Notes under the pieces: generated by a model
The model's database searches: none
What the model saw: only the letters and a program-made list of their open reading frames with translations
What the model was told of the DNA's origin: nothing
Program-made: the position numbers and the translations under genes
Source: Nageia nagi
Lineage: Eukaryota; Pinophyta
Length of the DNA: 64,000 nucleotides
Direction: 5' to 3'
NCBI GenBank assembly: GCA_050084985.1
Contig: JBITNC010000002.1
Location: 14,260,001 to 14,324,000 of the forward strand
Part shown: positions 1 through 11,093 of the stretch, piece by piece
Numbering within the stretch: the first letter of the stretch is position 1
Layout: every line of letters starts with the position of its first letter

Positions 1-2939
1 TAGGTATGTTTATAGTGATATCACATATCTGCATGTCCATTCAAGGATTATTCTAATAACTTAGGAGTACAACTTGAAACCTAATCAAGATTAATAATTT
101 GGCCTATTCAATAAATATCAAAACCTTAAAAAATAGCTCATACTTCTCCTTATTATAGTATATTGCTACTCAAGGGAACTAGTTGAAAATTGGTAGGACT
201 TGTGCTCCTCTTGTGTGGGCATCCAAGTGAAGGCTTAATTTTTAGACAAGACAAAAAGCCTCAATCATATCACTCTATATTCAATGGTGATCTTTTTTAT
301 GTTGTGCTATGGTGATTTGTTCTACAAGCATAAGAGTTTGCTTATCCTTAAAAATCTATATATTTTAAAATTAAGTATTTTGTGCACTATATTTTGAAGT
401 ATTTTGTGCACTAACATTATTATGTTTTATGTACATCATTGTTTATGATGTATTTAAATTAAAATTATTACATTTGAGGCTTATCTTGAGAACTTGGAAA
501 TTTATCTAATAAACAATTTAATACAAAATAGGAACAAAAATAATATTTAGTAGTTCTAAAAGTTTCACTCACATGCCTAAGTGGATAGCCAAACTACGTA
601 GAACTATTGGCATGATTGAGAGAGTTGGAGTTAGAAATCTTAGGATCTATGATAGGAAAACTAGGCATATTGAATAATGCATCATGAGTAATCAAGAAAA
701 AATAACACTTGATATTGAAAAATGTGTAGTACACCCATTGATCCCCTTCTTGCATTAGTCATGAAATATAAGTGGACTCCCAATGAAGATCTCATCACCA
801 TATTGTAAATGCAACAGTATAAGGGTGATAGTCTTCATGAGGATGCAACTTTGTAGGACCTACATAGTGCAAAAAATGGAAGACAAAATGTATCCATGAA
901 TAATAAAGGATGATCTTCCATGTCTAGTTTGGATGATAGATAAGTGTGAGTATGAGGTGCAAATACTCGGCATCCTCCAAATGATGGATAAAGAAGATGG
1001 CCCATCAATGAAGACTTTGATCACCTTGTATACAAACTAGATTTTGTCATATAGTAGTTTGCAATGCAGTGCATGCATGTTGTAAGACTTGACCTTGAAT
1101 ACATTGATAAATAACTTCTTGGAGAAGATCAACACAAAGACTTTGGAAAATGATCATATTCATGATGAATGGAAAAGTGAGTCAACTCTCTCTGAAGGTT
1201 TCATATACATGTGAAAATGATGGTGATCAACTAAAATACAATGAATTTATAAAATTACAAACTAACTAAATCATCAATCATAAATGGGAACATCAAAATG
1301 GATCAACTATAAAAGCATAATAACTAATATGACTTTGTCCTTTACTTTATTAAAATATTAAAAAAGATTCTTACTGACAAGCCCAAATGGGTGGTGCTTA
1401 TGACTTGATTAATGCTAGTTTAGTACATGGTCACCAGAATCTGAAGAATTATCATCATCTTTAGATATGCTAGAATTGGATGTGTCCAATCCTAAAAGAT
1501 ATTGATGTGAAAGAGGTGGAAAGTGATAAGAAAATGAAAATCGATGACACAAAATATGATGTCCACCTCACCAAGCAATATGAAAAGAGTACATAGATGA
1601 CCATTGAAACCCATGATGATAAATAACCCATGCTATAGTGAGTGGTTCAAAATACTCCTATGGATATAGGGAAGGTGATCCAATGTAGCATACAAATTGC
1701 AAAAGATAGCAATTAAATGGAGTATGAACCATTATACACCATGTCCAATCAGGTTGATTGAGCAAATGAAATAATTGGTGAACATGATCCTCATGATTGA
1801 GATGCAAAATCATGCAAATACCATAACAATCATCTGGGTACAATTGCAAAAATACTAGTTGCTATTGCAACAAAACCTTAGACATGATCAAAGCTTGATT
1901 TTCTAAAATTGCATGAACACTATGATGTACTATGTTATCCTAAAGATCTCAGTAGGGTATAAAACTAAGACACATCCATGATGAATAATAGCTCAAATCA
2001 TAAATTTAAAGCATCAAATGACAAGTGAGGGTTATTTATAGCTATTTATAAAGCATATGATTTGATATAATCAAACTATAATAATTATGACAATTAAAGA
2101 AAAATATTTGCGATGATAAAATATCTCACCTACTACTCATTTAATTGATGGATGTCATACATGTTAGGATGATAATAATGATAGTACCACTAAGCCACAT
2201 AATGACTAAGTCATCACTATGTTATTTTTCTCTATCCTCTTGACTCTTAAATTGGATAGTTTAATCATAAGCAATAAAGTTAATCATCATGACTCCCATA
2301 GAGAATTTTATTACACATATGGGAATTTCTTTCTTATGTTTTGACATGGAAACAAATATATGGGTAGACTTAGAGAATGCCTACCTTTACCATGAATTGA
2401 TTGCAACAAAGATCAAGATGGAGATAATAGCCCATCATTATGATATGCTACAATAAGAGAATGTTGTATGTATACAATATTACCATGAACTCTTGGTTGA
2501 GCATAGTAAACTACTAGCTAAAAAAAATAGTTGGTAATTACAAGCTAAAGAGATTATACAACTTAAGTGTAATGCAAACAATAGCTACTATAGAATGCAT
2601 TAATTAAAGGAAAAGTGGAAGCAAAGGGCCTTCCAATATAAGGATATCATTTGACACTTTGGTATTTACATTCCAAAGGACATAACATCTTAACCTTCTA
2701 TGGGTTTTACCAAAGTTGACCCATAATCTCAATAATCAGCCACTCTAGTATGGAATGGACATTTCTACACCAAAATTACACATCCTTTATTCATCAAGCC
2801 CCATTTTGAAGTAGGGTTGGTGAAATATCCCTCTAAGGGGAGTATTGATTGAATTATTGATTTGATATTGTAATATGTATGTAGTATCTAAGCAAGTTCT
2901 TGATGAAACAACTGTAGCTCTATTTATCTACATTTCTTT
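1..2939. other. Unassigned decayed repeat-derived DNA
   Basis: No reading frame longer than about 60 codons and no recognisable domain. A stretch near 570-690 reads for a short way like coding sequence on the plus strand (KWIAKLRRTIGMIERVGVRN) but matches no family I know. It lies upstream of the hairpin arrays and polypurine tract of element A and is probably its internal region. The 5' LTR of that element would be outside the window. Confidence 0.4.
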
Positions 2940-3129
2940 TACTTCCATGTTGGGAAGGTGGATCCATTTTTGATGGATTATGTTACATTAATAAATCCAA
3001 GTCTCTTTTATTGATGGCTTTATTCCATGCATCTTTCATTGATTGTGTGTTGTATAGTGTTGATTTTGTTATACACCTTTGTGGTAAGTTCACTCTATGT
3101 GAGGAATTTGTTGTACAACTTGGCCTCTC

Positions 3130-3405
3130 TTACACTATTCAGTTATCCATATGTGAGGATATCATGTGTGTCTTTTGGCACTATTCAATTATCCATATGT
3201 AAGGAACTCATATGTGCATACTCTATTTTTTTGGCCTATCTTGCACTATTTAGTTATCCATATGTGAGGAACTCTTATGTGCATAATCTATTTTTTGGTC
3301 ATTCTAGCACTATTTAGTTATCCATATGTGAGGAACTCTTATGTGTCATTTGGCACTATTTGGTTATCCGTATGTGAGGAACTCATATGTGCATGCTCTC
3401 TTTGT
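3130..3405 (+). repeat. Tandem array 1 with CATATG hairpin units
   Basis: Five units start at about 3137, 3178, 3244, 3308 and 3354, each with cactatttagttatccat followed by atgtgaggaactcatatg. Unit length varies (about 41-66 bp) because a spacer is present in some. Inside most units catatg recurs after aggaact, so the RNA of either strand could form a short stem. Short open frames here are a by-product of the repeats. Confidence 0.85.
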
Positions 3406-3440
3406 AATGATAATCAACACATGTTTTATATACAGCCGAT

Positions 3441-3640
3441 GACTATAAGCATTAGCTTGGCATCCTTTGTGATGACTTATAGTGCACTGTAATCCACATC
3501 TTTTTTGTTGACTATAAGTATTGGCTTGGCATCCTCTGTGATGACTTATAGTGCAACATAAATCTAAGTATCTTTTTGTGACTATAAGTATTAGCTTGGA
3601 ATCCTCATGATGACTTATAGTGCACTAATGGCCACACTCT
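3441..3640 (+). repeat. Tandem array 2 with ACTATAAG/CTTATAGT hairpin units
   Basis: Three units start at 3441, 3510 and 3580 (period about 70 bp). Each begins gactataag, continues with (t/c)attagcttggcatcc and closes with gatgacttatagtgca. ACTATAAG and CTTATAGT are exact reverse complements about 26 bp apart, so each unit is a potential stem-loop. A related unit occurs on the minus strand near 58010-58040 in element H. Confidence 0.85.
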
Positions 3641-3807
3641 TTTCTTCTTTCATGATGATTGAAGATTGATCCATGATGATGGATTCTTTATAGATAGTTG
3701 ATGAAATTTGGATCCTTTTTATTGATTCATGCTACCAATTTCATCATTTTCCTCTTAACTAGTAGCATGGTTAAGATGGACTTCTCCTTCTCTACTATTA
3801 GCTCACA

Positions 3808-4022
3808 CTTGGTAAAGTCAAGTTTATTTATTGTGGCATATTGACTCCCTCTTGGTAAAGTCAAGCTTATTTATTATGCCATATTGACTCACTCTTGGTA
3901 AAGTTAAGTTTATTTGTTGTGGCATCTTGACTCACTCTTGGTAAAATCAAGTTTCTTTGTTAAGACTTCTTAACTCACTCTTGGTAAAGTCAAGTATATT
4001 TTGTGTGCCCTCTTGGTTACTC
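3808..4022 (+). repeat. Tandem array 3, exact 43-bp period, CTTGACT/AGTCAAG hairpin
   Basis: The motif cttggtaaagtcaag starts at 3808, 3851, 3894, 3937 and 3980, exactly 43 bp apart each time. In the best units cttgact, then cactcttggtaa, then agtcaag form an inverted repeat with a 7-bp stem and a 12-base loop. The same 43-bp array lies on the minus strand at 57588-57705. Confidence 0.9.
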
Positions 4023-4768
4023 TTGGTACAGTCCCATTTTTGTATGGCACCTTATGGCTTTTTGCATCTTACTATGGTACTTATGATGGCATTTTGTGCC
4101 TTCTAATATTTATTTTGCCTTTCCATCTTGGTCATGTTGGCATTCTTTCATGGCATGCTTCCTATCACATTATCACACATGTATTTGTTTGATGAAGTTG
4201 TCATCAAGAGGAAGAAACTATCTGATTGGTTGTATTGTTGTGATGAAACCCCTCATATAAAACAAATACAATAGTAAGAAACAAATGCATATTAATTGGT
4301 TGATAGTGCACATGTCTTGATATATGCATAAGTGGTATTCTTAGATATCATACTTGATTATGAATTTATAATTTTTTAACATCTTTATATGCTTTATTAT
4401 GATTATCATATGGGTAGTATGATTCATTTATCCTTGTTGATATGAATATGATGCATCTAATTGATCTTGTTATTTGAGCTACTTATGATTTGCAGGTTCC
4501 TTTGTGATTGTAGGTTGCTTACCTCAAGTATGTAGGCTTTTTGAGACACTTCATGACTTCTAATTGGATGACTACTTCATGTATATTGAAACTAGTTATG
4601 GTTAATGATTGTATTTGGCAAAGTAGTGAGTCTCAAACTAGATCTTTCTTACTTCACAAATATGTAAAAAGTTCTCATCTCTATTGTATCTATTTGAAGG
4701 AGAACTCTATTACTTTCTTTGCTTCTTCTCTCTTACTCACTCTATCCCAATATTACATTAAGGGGGAG

Positions 4769-4870
4769 TGTTGGAATGTATAATGCATTATTGTAAATAG
4801 ATGTATTAAATCTTATATGTAAATTCAATAATAGTTAAGGGTATTATTTGATACCTTAAGTATTTTGGTG
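4769..4870 (+). mobile_element. 3' LTR of element A, first part
   Basis: The LTR starts at tgttggaatgtataatgc, immediately after the polypurine tract. It is cut by the Tat-like element at 4876 and continues at 12035. The target duplication copy aatat lies at 4871-4875. Confidence 0.75.
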
Positions 4871-4875
4871 AATAT

Positions 4876-5783
4876 TGTTAACACATAAAAATGAATTTAT
4901 GTTTTTAAATCAATAAATTAATGAAAACATGCTTGGTCTAAATATATGTCTTGAATGTCTTAATGTGATAATATCAATGTTTGCCTTGAATGTGAATTTT
5001 ATGATGATTATCTTGAATATTGCATGAATTATCTTGTTTATTGGTGTGGTTATCTTGAATGTTGTGAATTAACCCTTTTTATGTAGGTACACACCGACCC
5101 ATGGGAGGCACTATCTATTATCTATATAAATAAGGGATCTAATAGTAAGTCCATAATATCAAGGATACACATGATCCCGTGTATGGTCTTGATAATGGCA
5201 ATCATATTGCTCTTGATACCGTCTATCAAGCTAGATTTTGTGTATCCATTTCTTGCAAGCATTCTGAAGAACTGAGAGACTTATCTGATTATCATACTGC
5301 AATTATCACGAGATTTGAGTGGAGGTGTAGACTCATTGGAGATGGATCATAGCCTATTGAAGGCCACTGATGCTCCTCTGTGGATGAATACAGATAGTTG
5401 GTGTTCCTATCTAGTACGACAAACACCACCTGTGGTCTTCTTCTATGACTTTTTAGCTTCGTGATTTCAGGTGTGGACAACATTGGATCTAGGACTTCAT
5501 CAATAGCTTCATTTTGAGCATGCTCCATGAGGTGGGTACATAACTTCTGTCTTGATTGGTGGTGTCATCTTATGCTTGATTATGTATACATATGTTGTAT
5601 AGTCTAAATTTTGCAAATAATTTCAAGTTTATCATTTGTTAAATTACTTGTTCTATTTCTGCAGTTGATTGTCTCTTTCATTATTTTTGTATAAATTGCT
5701 ATTCGTAGCTCGAATACAAATATATTGGGTTTGTAGATATTTACCTGCTTATTTATTTGCATGCTCAATTTTATTTGTAAACA
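4876..5783 (+). repeat. 5' LTR of the Tat-like element
   Basis: It pairs with 11094-12029. A TATA-like box tataaata lies at 5125-5132. It ends ttgtaaaca. It lacks a short duplicated stretch (gaatattgcat context) that the 3' LTR carries near 11230-11260. Confidence 0.92.
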
Positions 5784-5859
5784 TTTGATGAACCTGACAT
5801 GAAGTTCACATCATTGTACTAAAACCCTAAGGGTTTTAGTTAGGACTAATATCTATTTT

Positions 5860-7091
5860 GTGAGTGTTTTAGTTATGGATCAACTTAAATTATTCCTATG
5901 TAGTCTTTCAAGAAGAGACCTAGATGAATTATTGGGGGAAATCAGACATGATGGTCCAGAGGGATCCAAAGGAATGCAAAATAGTGCTGAGGGTGACAAT
6001 AGTAACTTTCAAGCTACCATAGAGGGTATGCAAAGGCAAATCGATATATTAGCAAGGGGATCAGCTCTGCCTAATGATTCTTTTGAATTTAGTAGTCCCC
6101 TATGTGATGAGATTCATAGGCACATGCCACCATATGATTATAAAGAGCCAAAATTCTACAAGTTCAATGGTGAAGGAGATCCGAGGAGACATCTACAAGG
6201 ATTCAAGGATGAGTGCGAACTCAAAATTGGTATAGATCAAAGATTACAAGCCAAATTCTTTCCCCATAGCTTGGAGGGAGAGGCTCAAGAATGGTTTTAT
6301 GCCCTACCTAAAGGGTCCATCACATCATTTGGAGAATTCAGTAGTTTATTCCTTGAGCAATACAAGCATAACATCAAGTAGGAGGTCATGGTATCAGATT
6401 TATGCACTATAAAGCAAGGCAGTGATGAGAAACTGGACAAATTTGTTGTGAGGTTTAAGAAGACTGGCAGCAAGTGAAGACCAGATTGATGGAAAAAGAG
6501 GTAAACGATATTTTCAAAGAAGCTGTTATCTTACCCTAGCAATCACATGTCATCGATTATACACATCTTGCATTTTTGGATATGACATATAAATTGTTAG
6601 AGAAAGAGAAAGTCCTTGTGAAGCTAGGGCTTGTGAAGTATGGTAGTGATGATAAGACTATAGCAAAGGATAAGAGATCGCAATCACCAAAGAAGGAGAA
6701 AACTATCCATGTGGTCGAGAAGACAAGTGAGCCAAAAGAGAGGAAATTTGTGAAATTTCCCATACCTCTGAGATATATCCTAAAAGACCTTGTGGTGAAA
6801 GGGTTGTTACAATCCTTACCTAAGCGTGAAGAAGATCCTACAACAGAAAGACCCGCTTGGTATAAAGAAGATAGGTATTGCAAGTATCATCAGACTAAGG
6901 GCCATGCTACTAATGGGTGTGGAAGCCTTAGGGATAGAATACAGAAGCTCATAGAAGATGGATTCTATGTGTGTCTGGTAAAGGTCAAAGGTGCAGAGGA
7001 AGAGCAACATGTCAATGTGATTTTCCATAAAGATGTTTGCGAGGCTAGCACTAGTGGGAGCTCTAGGCTCTCTGGGGGTATCATTTGGTAG
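5860..7091 (+). pseudogene. gag: gag of the Tat-like element (broken)
   Basis: The structural polyprotein of a Ty3/gypsy element would bind the element RNA and form the cytoplasmic particle. Seen: an N-terminal region, then the Retrotrans_gag core around 6130-6380 with YKEPKFYKFNGEGDPRRHL, SLEGEAQEWFYALPKGS and a closing EQYK. Then a stop and a frame change near 6380-6570. Then a second frame with a Tat/Athila-type zinc-binding motif at about 6880-6960 (YCKYHQTKGHATNGCGSL). The start at 5860 is the first ATG of the frame, 76 bp after the 5' LTR. At least one stop (CAAG to TAG context at 6379) and one frameshift break it. No protease or RT follows; after about 7100 the sense strand is non-coding. 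Confidence 0.88.
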
Positions 7092-7782
7092 ATCGATATG
7101 AAAAAAAAAGAGAGAGAGAAGTTAACAGTCAGTCCAGGTCACTAACAGATGTCATGGCAAAGAGATTTGGGGGGGCTTCATGACATCATAACAGGAGCAC
7201 TAGCATTATATTTCATGCTAATAGGATCATTGATGGTCCTCTTTTAGTGGAAAATAAGAGAAAGTCAAAGGTTCCAACTCCCCCCATAGTGTGAGAAGTC
7301 AAAATTATAGGTTGTGTCATTGGCATTCATTTTCAAGAATCATAGAACATTAGTTTCATCCATCACAAGCACACATACAAGAGCAATCAGGTAATAAAGT
7401 TTGTATTTCATATATATATCATGAAAATCAAAATGTTTCTATTTATAATACAACTGGATGAGATCACATAGAATGACCTAGAATCTCCTACTAGAGCCCC
7501 CTCCCCCTACACTAGAGCTAGTAGCCCTGCTAGATGAGCCACCCCCGCACTATGCCTTGTACTTCTCTATGTGTGCCTTCTCCTAATTGATCTATCTCTT
7601 AGCCTGGCAAAGCTACTCATAGAGGGATTTGATCTCTTTGTTGGCCACCTATAGGTCTTGATAGATGCCAGTATAATCCCCTCCTCTAAACTATAGATGA
7701 CCCTGTAGCTATCTGATCTCCTCATCCTTCTGACCGATTTGATCACGTAGCCTAGCCATCTCGACCTCAGGGTTCTGGTCAT

Positions 7783-7870
7783 CTGTGACATAGCATAGAT
7801 ATATCATGTTAGTCTTTTGCATATCATAAAAATAGAAAATCAAAAGAAAGCAAAAGAAAAAAAAAGTTAC
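7783..7870 (-). other. Second intron in the antisense PMD gene
   Basis: Minus strand: donor gatgatgatg|gtaac at 7870, T-rich interior, acceptor tatgctatgtcacag at 7783. Removing the 88 bp joins an Asp/Glu-rich frame to the downstream frame in phase (Asp codon split after its first base) and leads into the coiled-coil-like tail. Without removal the frame runs into phenylalanine-rich noise. Confidence 0.8.
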
Positions 7871-9295
7871 CATCATCATCCTCATCATCGTCTTCCTCCT
7901 CTGCATCTGTATCTGCCTCATCCTCAGGTTCATACTCATCCTGGTCTAGATCAATCTCCTCATTATCATCATGACCTACATCTAGAGATGAATCATGGGC
8001 ATATGTTGGGCTACTCTCTCCTCCCCACCCTACCACCATGTAGGGAGTGTCCCATCTGGTCTATATATCCCCTGTGTCCTCATCTTTTCTTGCATCATCA
8101 CTTGAGTTGGCATCATGAATACCTATGTGGTGGGAAAAATGTTCCCTCCACCAGTCTAGGTAGTCCTCCATATGGTCAGGTCTATCTATGTCATCATCAA
8201 CCCCATAGTCAGAGTTCTTGCTAGGGGACTCCCAATTTGAGTCCCAATCAGGTACTAGCTTGTAGTCCTCTGGGAGGTGCCTACTACGATAGTAGTGCAC
8301 CACTATCCTTCAGTCATCTGGTATACCCTGCTGGAGGTTGAACTGATGGAGTACCCACTCTAGCTTGTATAGCTCCACTAGTGCCCTATGTGCCTATATG
8401 TATGTAGGGTGTCTCACCCATACCATCTCCTGTATGTCTTCGTCCCACTCTGGTACACCTCCCTGATAGGGACACTAGTATATCTGTGCCTCCCGTAGTA
8501 GGTCAAGTCACACCTGCCATCCCTCTAGGTCCATGTTAGGGAAGCTTGGTCCCTCTATCATCGCCCACCATTGCTAGGTGGGTACATCATCTAGCTAGTC
8601 TAGGGGCAATTTTGTCAGTATAGAAATGATGATGTGGTCGTATGCCCACACCTATAGTATCATAGAGTGTACTACCTATCTCTCCCCTCTCTCCACCTCT
8701 ATGAAGCCATGGAGGTCATGATAGAGTTGTGCTAGTATCACGGGGCACCATGCATACCACTATCTATGTGTCACCATGTCCTGTATGATAGGAACCATGC
8801 CCACGAGGAAGGTCTCACTACTCTTATCTGGGTAGATGATAGCATCCAGAAGGTAGGTAATGAGGAGCCTCATTCGTAGGTCACCCTATGTTGGAGGATA
8901 CTCTGGCACATGTCTCATTAGGGACACATCCCTCTTCTTGTGATTTACCTCATCTAACCTCATCAACCATGCAGCCCATACCTCTACTATGCTAGGCTGG
9001 GAATAGGAACCATGTTCACTAGCCTCCCCCTGATAGGAAGTCTGGTGATCCTATAAATGTCCTCTAGTGTCACTGTGATCTCACCAGTCAGAAGGTGAAA
9101 GGTGTTGGAGTTCAGATCCCACCTTTCCATCAAGGCTATCAACATATTGTGATCATGAAACATGTAATCAGTAAATGCTAGGTAACTAAAAGAAATGTCC
9201 TCCAAGATACTCTGGGCCTCGTTAGTTTGTGGCCACTATTGGGCAGTGGTAAAAGTGGCACTCTTGTCGAATGGTTGCATAAGATACGAATGATT

Positions 9296-9377
9296 CTATA
9301 AGAGAAGAGTGACAAAGAGCAAGTTAGTATTAGATATGAAACAAAATAGTAAAAATAGTACAGGTAAAGAAGACTAC
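9296..9377 (-). other. Intron in the antisense PMD gene
   Basis: On the minus strand the donor is gtgg|gtagtc at 9377. A perfect plant-type branch motif tactaac lies near 9330, followed by a pyrimidine-rich tract and the acceptor cttatag at 9296-9302. At 82 bp it is a normal plant intron length. The exon that follows opens the PMD core frame. Confidence 0.75.
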
Positions 9378-9892
9378 CCACAGTCTAAACTAGGTGAAGA
9401 AGACCGCCCATGGTCTGAACTAGGGTAGAAAGGACCACCAATGGTCCTATTTCCATACACAGGGGTCAACAAAATTTGAGGTACAGGTTCATATGGATGA
9501 GCATGGTACAACCATAAGACTAGAATTTTGAAAAATGGGATAAAAAAGTAAAAATGATGGGCTGAGGTATTCAACAGGTAAACCCTAGGGGCAACTTGGA
9601 AAATCAGTATGTAGGGTAGCTAAAATCTGAAGGTAAGCAAAAACACAGTAAGAAAAAGGTAAGAAATGCAATATACCTGATGACTGGTAGGAGAATTGGC
9701 CACCAAGGTAGCTCTATGTCCATCCCATCATGTGATTAGCAGGGCCATAATGCGTAGTACAATAGCATAGGAAATATCACCTAGTGATAATGATAAAATC
9801 ACCAACTAGACCTCTCTGATTCAGTCTCCCAAGCTCTAAGATATTCTTAGCTCTGAAATGATAGTGTGACCAAATGAGGAAGGGTGGGGTCC

Positions 9893-9900
9893 CTTTTATA
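9893..9900 (-). promoter_or_regulatory. TATA box of the antisense PMD gene
   Basis: The minus strand reads ctataaaagggacccc, a strong TATA motif, about 145 bp upstream of the first ATG (9748). The distance fits a plant promoter with a leader of about 110 nt. The LTR promoter lies on the other strand, so the passenger gene seems to carry its own. Confidence 0.65.
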
Positions 9901-10230
9901 GAAATATTAGGGCACACACTTCAAGACAATTTTGATTTGGGCATTTAATGTGCATGGGTAGGTGACCAAGTATCAATCTGGAATCCAAGGGTGATTCGCT
10001 ACAGCCTGATCTTCATGGTTTTCGATGAATCCTCAAGAAAAGGACCACTCACAGTCTTAGTTGAAGACTACCTATGTTGTAAATCTACTAAAAAGGACCA
10101 CCCATGTTCCTTTTTCTAGTCAATCAGCTCATCCAAGTATCATAGGTACATCACAGGTGTTTGATCAATGTTATATCCAGGATAATATTGCTTTGAATTT
10201 CATGTTTATAGGGCTGTATTATCAACTTAT

Positions 10231-10650
10231 CATGCCTCTTGGCACAGAGTTTTAGCTCCCATTTATCAGCTTATTATACCTCTTGGTGTAGAGTTTTAGC
10301 TCCCATTTATTAGCTTATCATGCCTCTTGGCATAGAGTTTCAACTCCCATTTGTCTTATGGAGTTCAGTTCTTATGCAACTGTAGCATACCTTTTGGTGT
10401 GAAGTTTCAGCTTCCATTGCAGTTGTGTGGAACTTAGCTCTCCCCTGTGTGTGGTCATGGTTATCATGTCTTGTCTTGTGATGTGGTCTTGTTGAGTTAT
10501 TGTCATGCTTCTTGGCATGGAGTTTTAGCTCCCATTTATCAACTTGTCATGCCTCTTGGTGTGGAGTTTCAGCTTCCATATATCTTGCAGAGTTCATTTC
10601 TTATGCAACTGCAGCATACCTCTTGGTGTGAAGTTTCAGCTTCCATTATA
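10231..10650 (+). repeat. Hairpin-forming tandem array in the Tat-like element
   Basis: Seven units carry catgcctcttggcatg-like palindromes, at about 10231, 10275, 10319, 10382, 10507, 10549 and 10614; the first three are exactly 44 bp apart. Each is followed by a second short inverted repeat (ggagttttagctcc or gaagtttcagcttc). Longer blocks containing gtggaacttagctctcccc recur, giving a higher-order duplication of about 230-240 bp. It lies between the antisense PMD promoter and the 3' LTR. Confidence 0.9.
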
Positions 10651-11093
10651 GTTATGTGGAACTTAGCTCTCCCCTATGTGTGGTCATGTGTGTTGTCATG
10701 GTTATCATGTCTGGTTGAGTTATCATTAGGTCATCATGTGTGGTTAGGTCATTTATCAAGTCATCATCTTGTGTATGTGTGTTGTTAGGTTTATTGTCAT
10801 GAGTTAGCAGTGTTGCGGCAAGGTTATCAAACTATTAGATATATCAGACTATCACCTTCTATTACATTCAGACGCAAGGGGCAAGCATGCCCAAGGTAAT
10901 AACAAAGGGAGTTTTCTCAACCCATATCTAGTACTAACAAGCTTTGTCATGATTTTGCTTGAATTTAGAATGGTTAGTGTTTATCATTGCTTGTCAAATT
11001 TTTCATTGCTATGATATTTTGTGTTTTTACTTTGAATGCAAAATCTCAATTCACCTCATGTTTCTTTCGATTTCACATCCAAAGTGGGGCATC

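Larger units (their letters stand above)
2940..4768 (+). mobile_element. 3' internal region of LTR retrotransposon A
   Basis: This non-coding stretch ends in a polypurine tract (aagggggag, 4760-4768) directly before an LTR that begins tgttggaatg. It is similar, in reverse orientation, to 56821-58280 inside element H: the same order of tandem arrays, the same motif acttccatgttgggaag, the same closing stretch with gaggagaactct and attacattaagg before the LTR. The two LTRs differ, so A and H are related families rather than two copies of one insertion. The polypurine tract and TGTTGG start are usual for plant Ty1/copia elements, but no pol is left to confirm the superfamily. Confidence 0.7.
7560..9748 (-). 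pseudogene. Antisense plant mobile domain (PMD) gene carried by the Tat-like element
   Basis: PMD proteins are plant nuclear proteins of the MAIN/MAIL1 type, and versions of the domain occur in retrotransposons. Seen on the minus strand: a conserved block near 9205-9000 with MERWDLNSNTFHLLTGEITV and LEDIYRITRLPIRG, the diagnostic PMD core. Further down come a frame-broken middle (8990-8310), the block DHMEDYLDWWREHF near 8160, a long Asp/Glu-rich stretch (8040-7870) and a coiled-coil-like tail (EVEMARLRDQIGQKDEEI). The likely start is the ATG at 9748, about 145 bp downstream of a TATA box. Two introns are well supported (9296-9377 and 7783-7870); the second joins frames cleanly inside an aspartate run. 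Several TAG/TAA stops where CAG/CAA/TGG would fit show it is now dead. Opposite in strand to gag, so not part of the retroviral transcript's coding set. Confidence 0.85.

Noticed and set aside
3011-3492. Overlapping short frames that look like hydrophobic peptides
   Set aside because: They follow the tandem units, shift frame with them and show no conserved start or domain.
3130-4022. CRISPR-like repeat array
   Set aside because: Units are tandem with no unique spacers, the sequence is plant retrotransposon DNA and no cas genes exist.
7817-8224. His/Pro-rich open frame on the plus strand
   Set aside because: It is the reverse complement of the acidic part of the antisense PMD gene; His-rich text is the complement of Asp/Glu codons.
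9627-9676. Possible first intron of the antisense PMD gene (donor tcatcag|gtatat, acceptor ccttcag)
   Set aside because: Only 50 bp, below normal plant intron length; an alternative acceptor at 9562 is possible, so no firm call.
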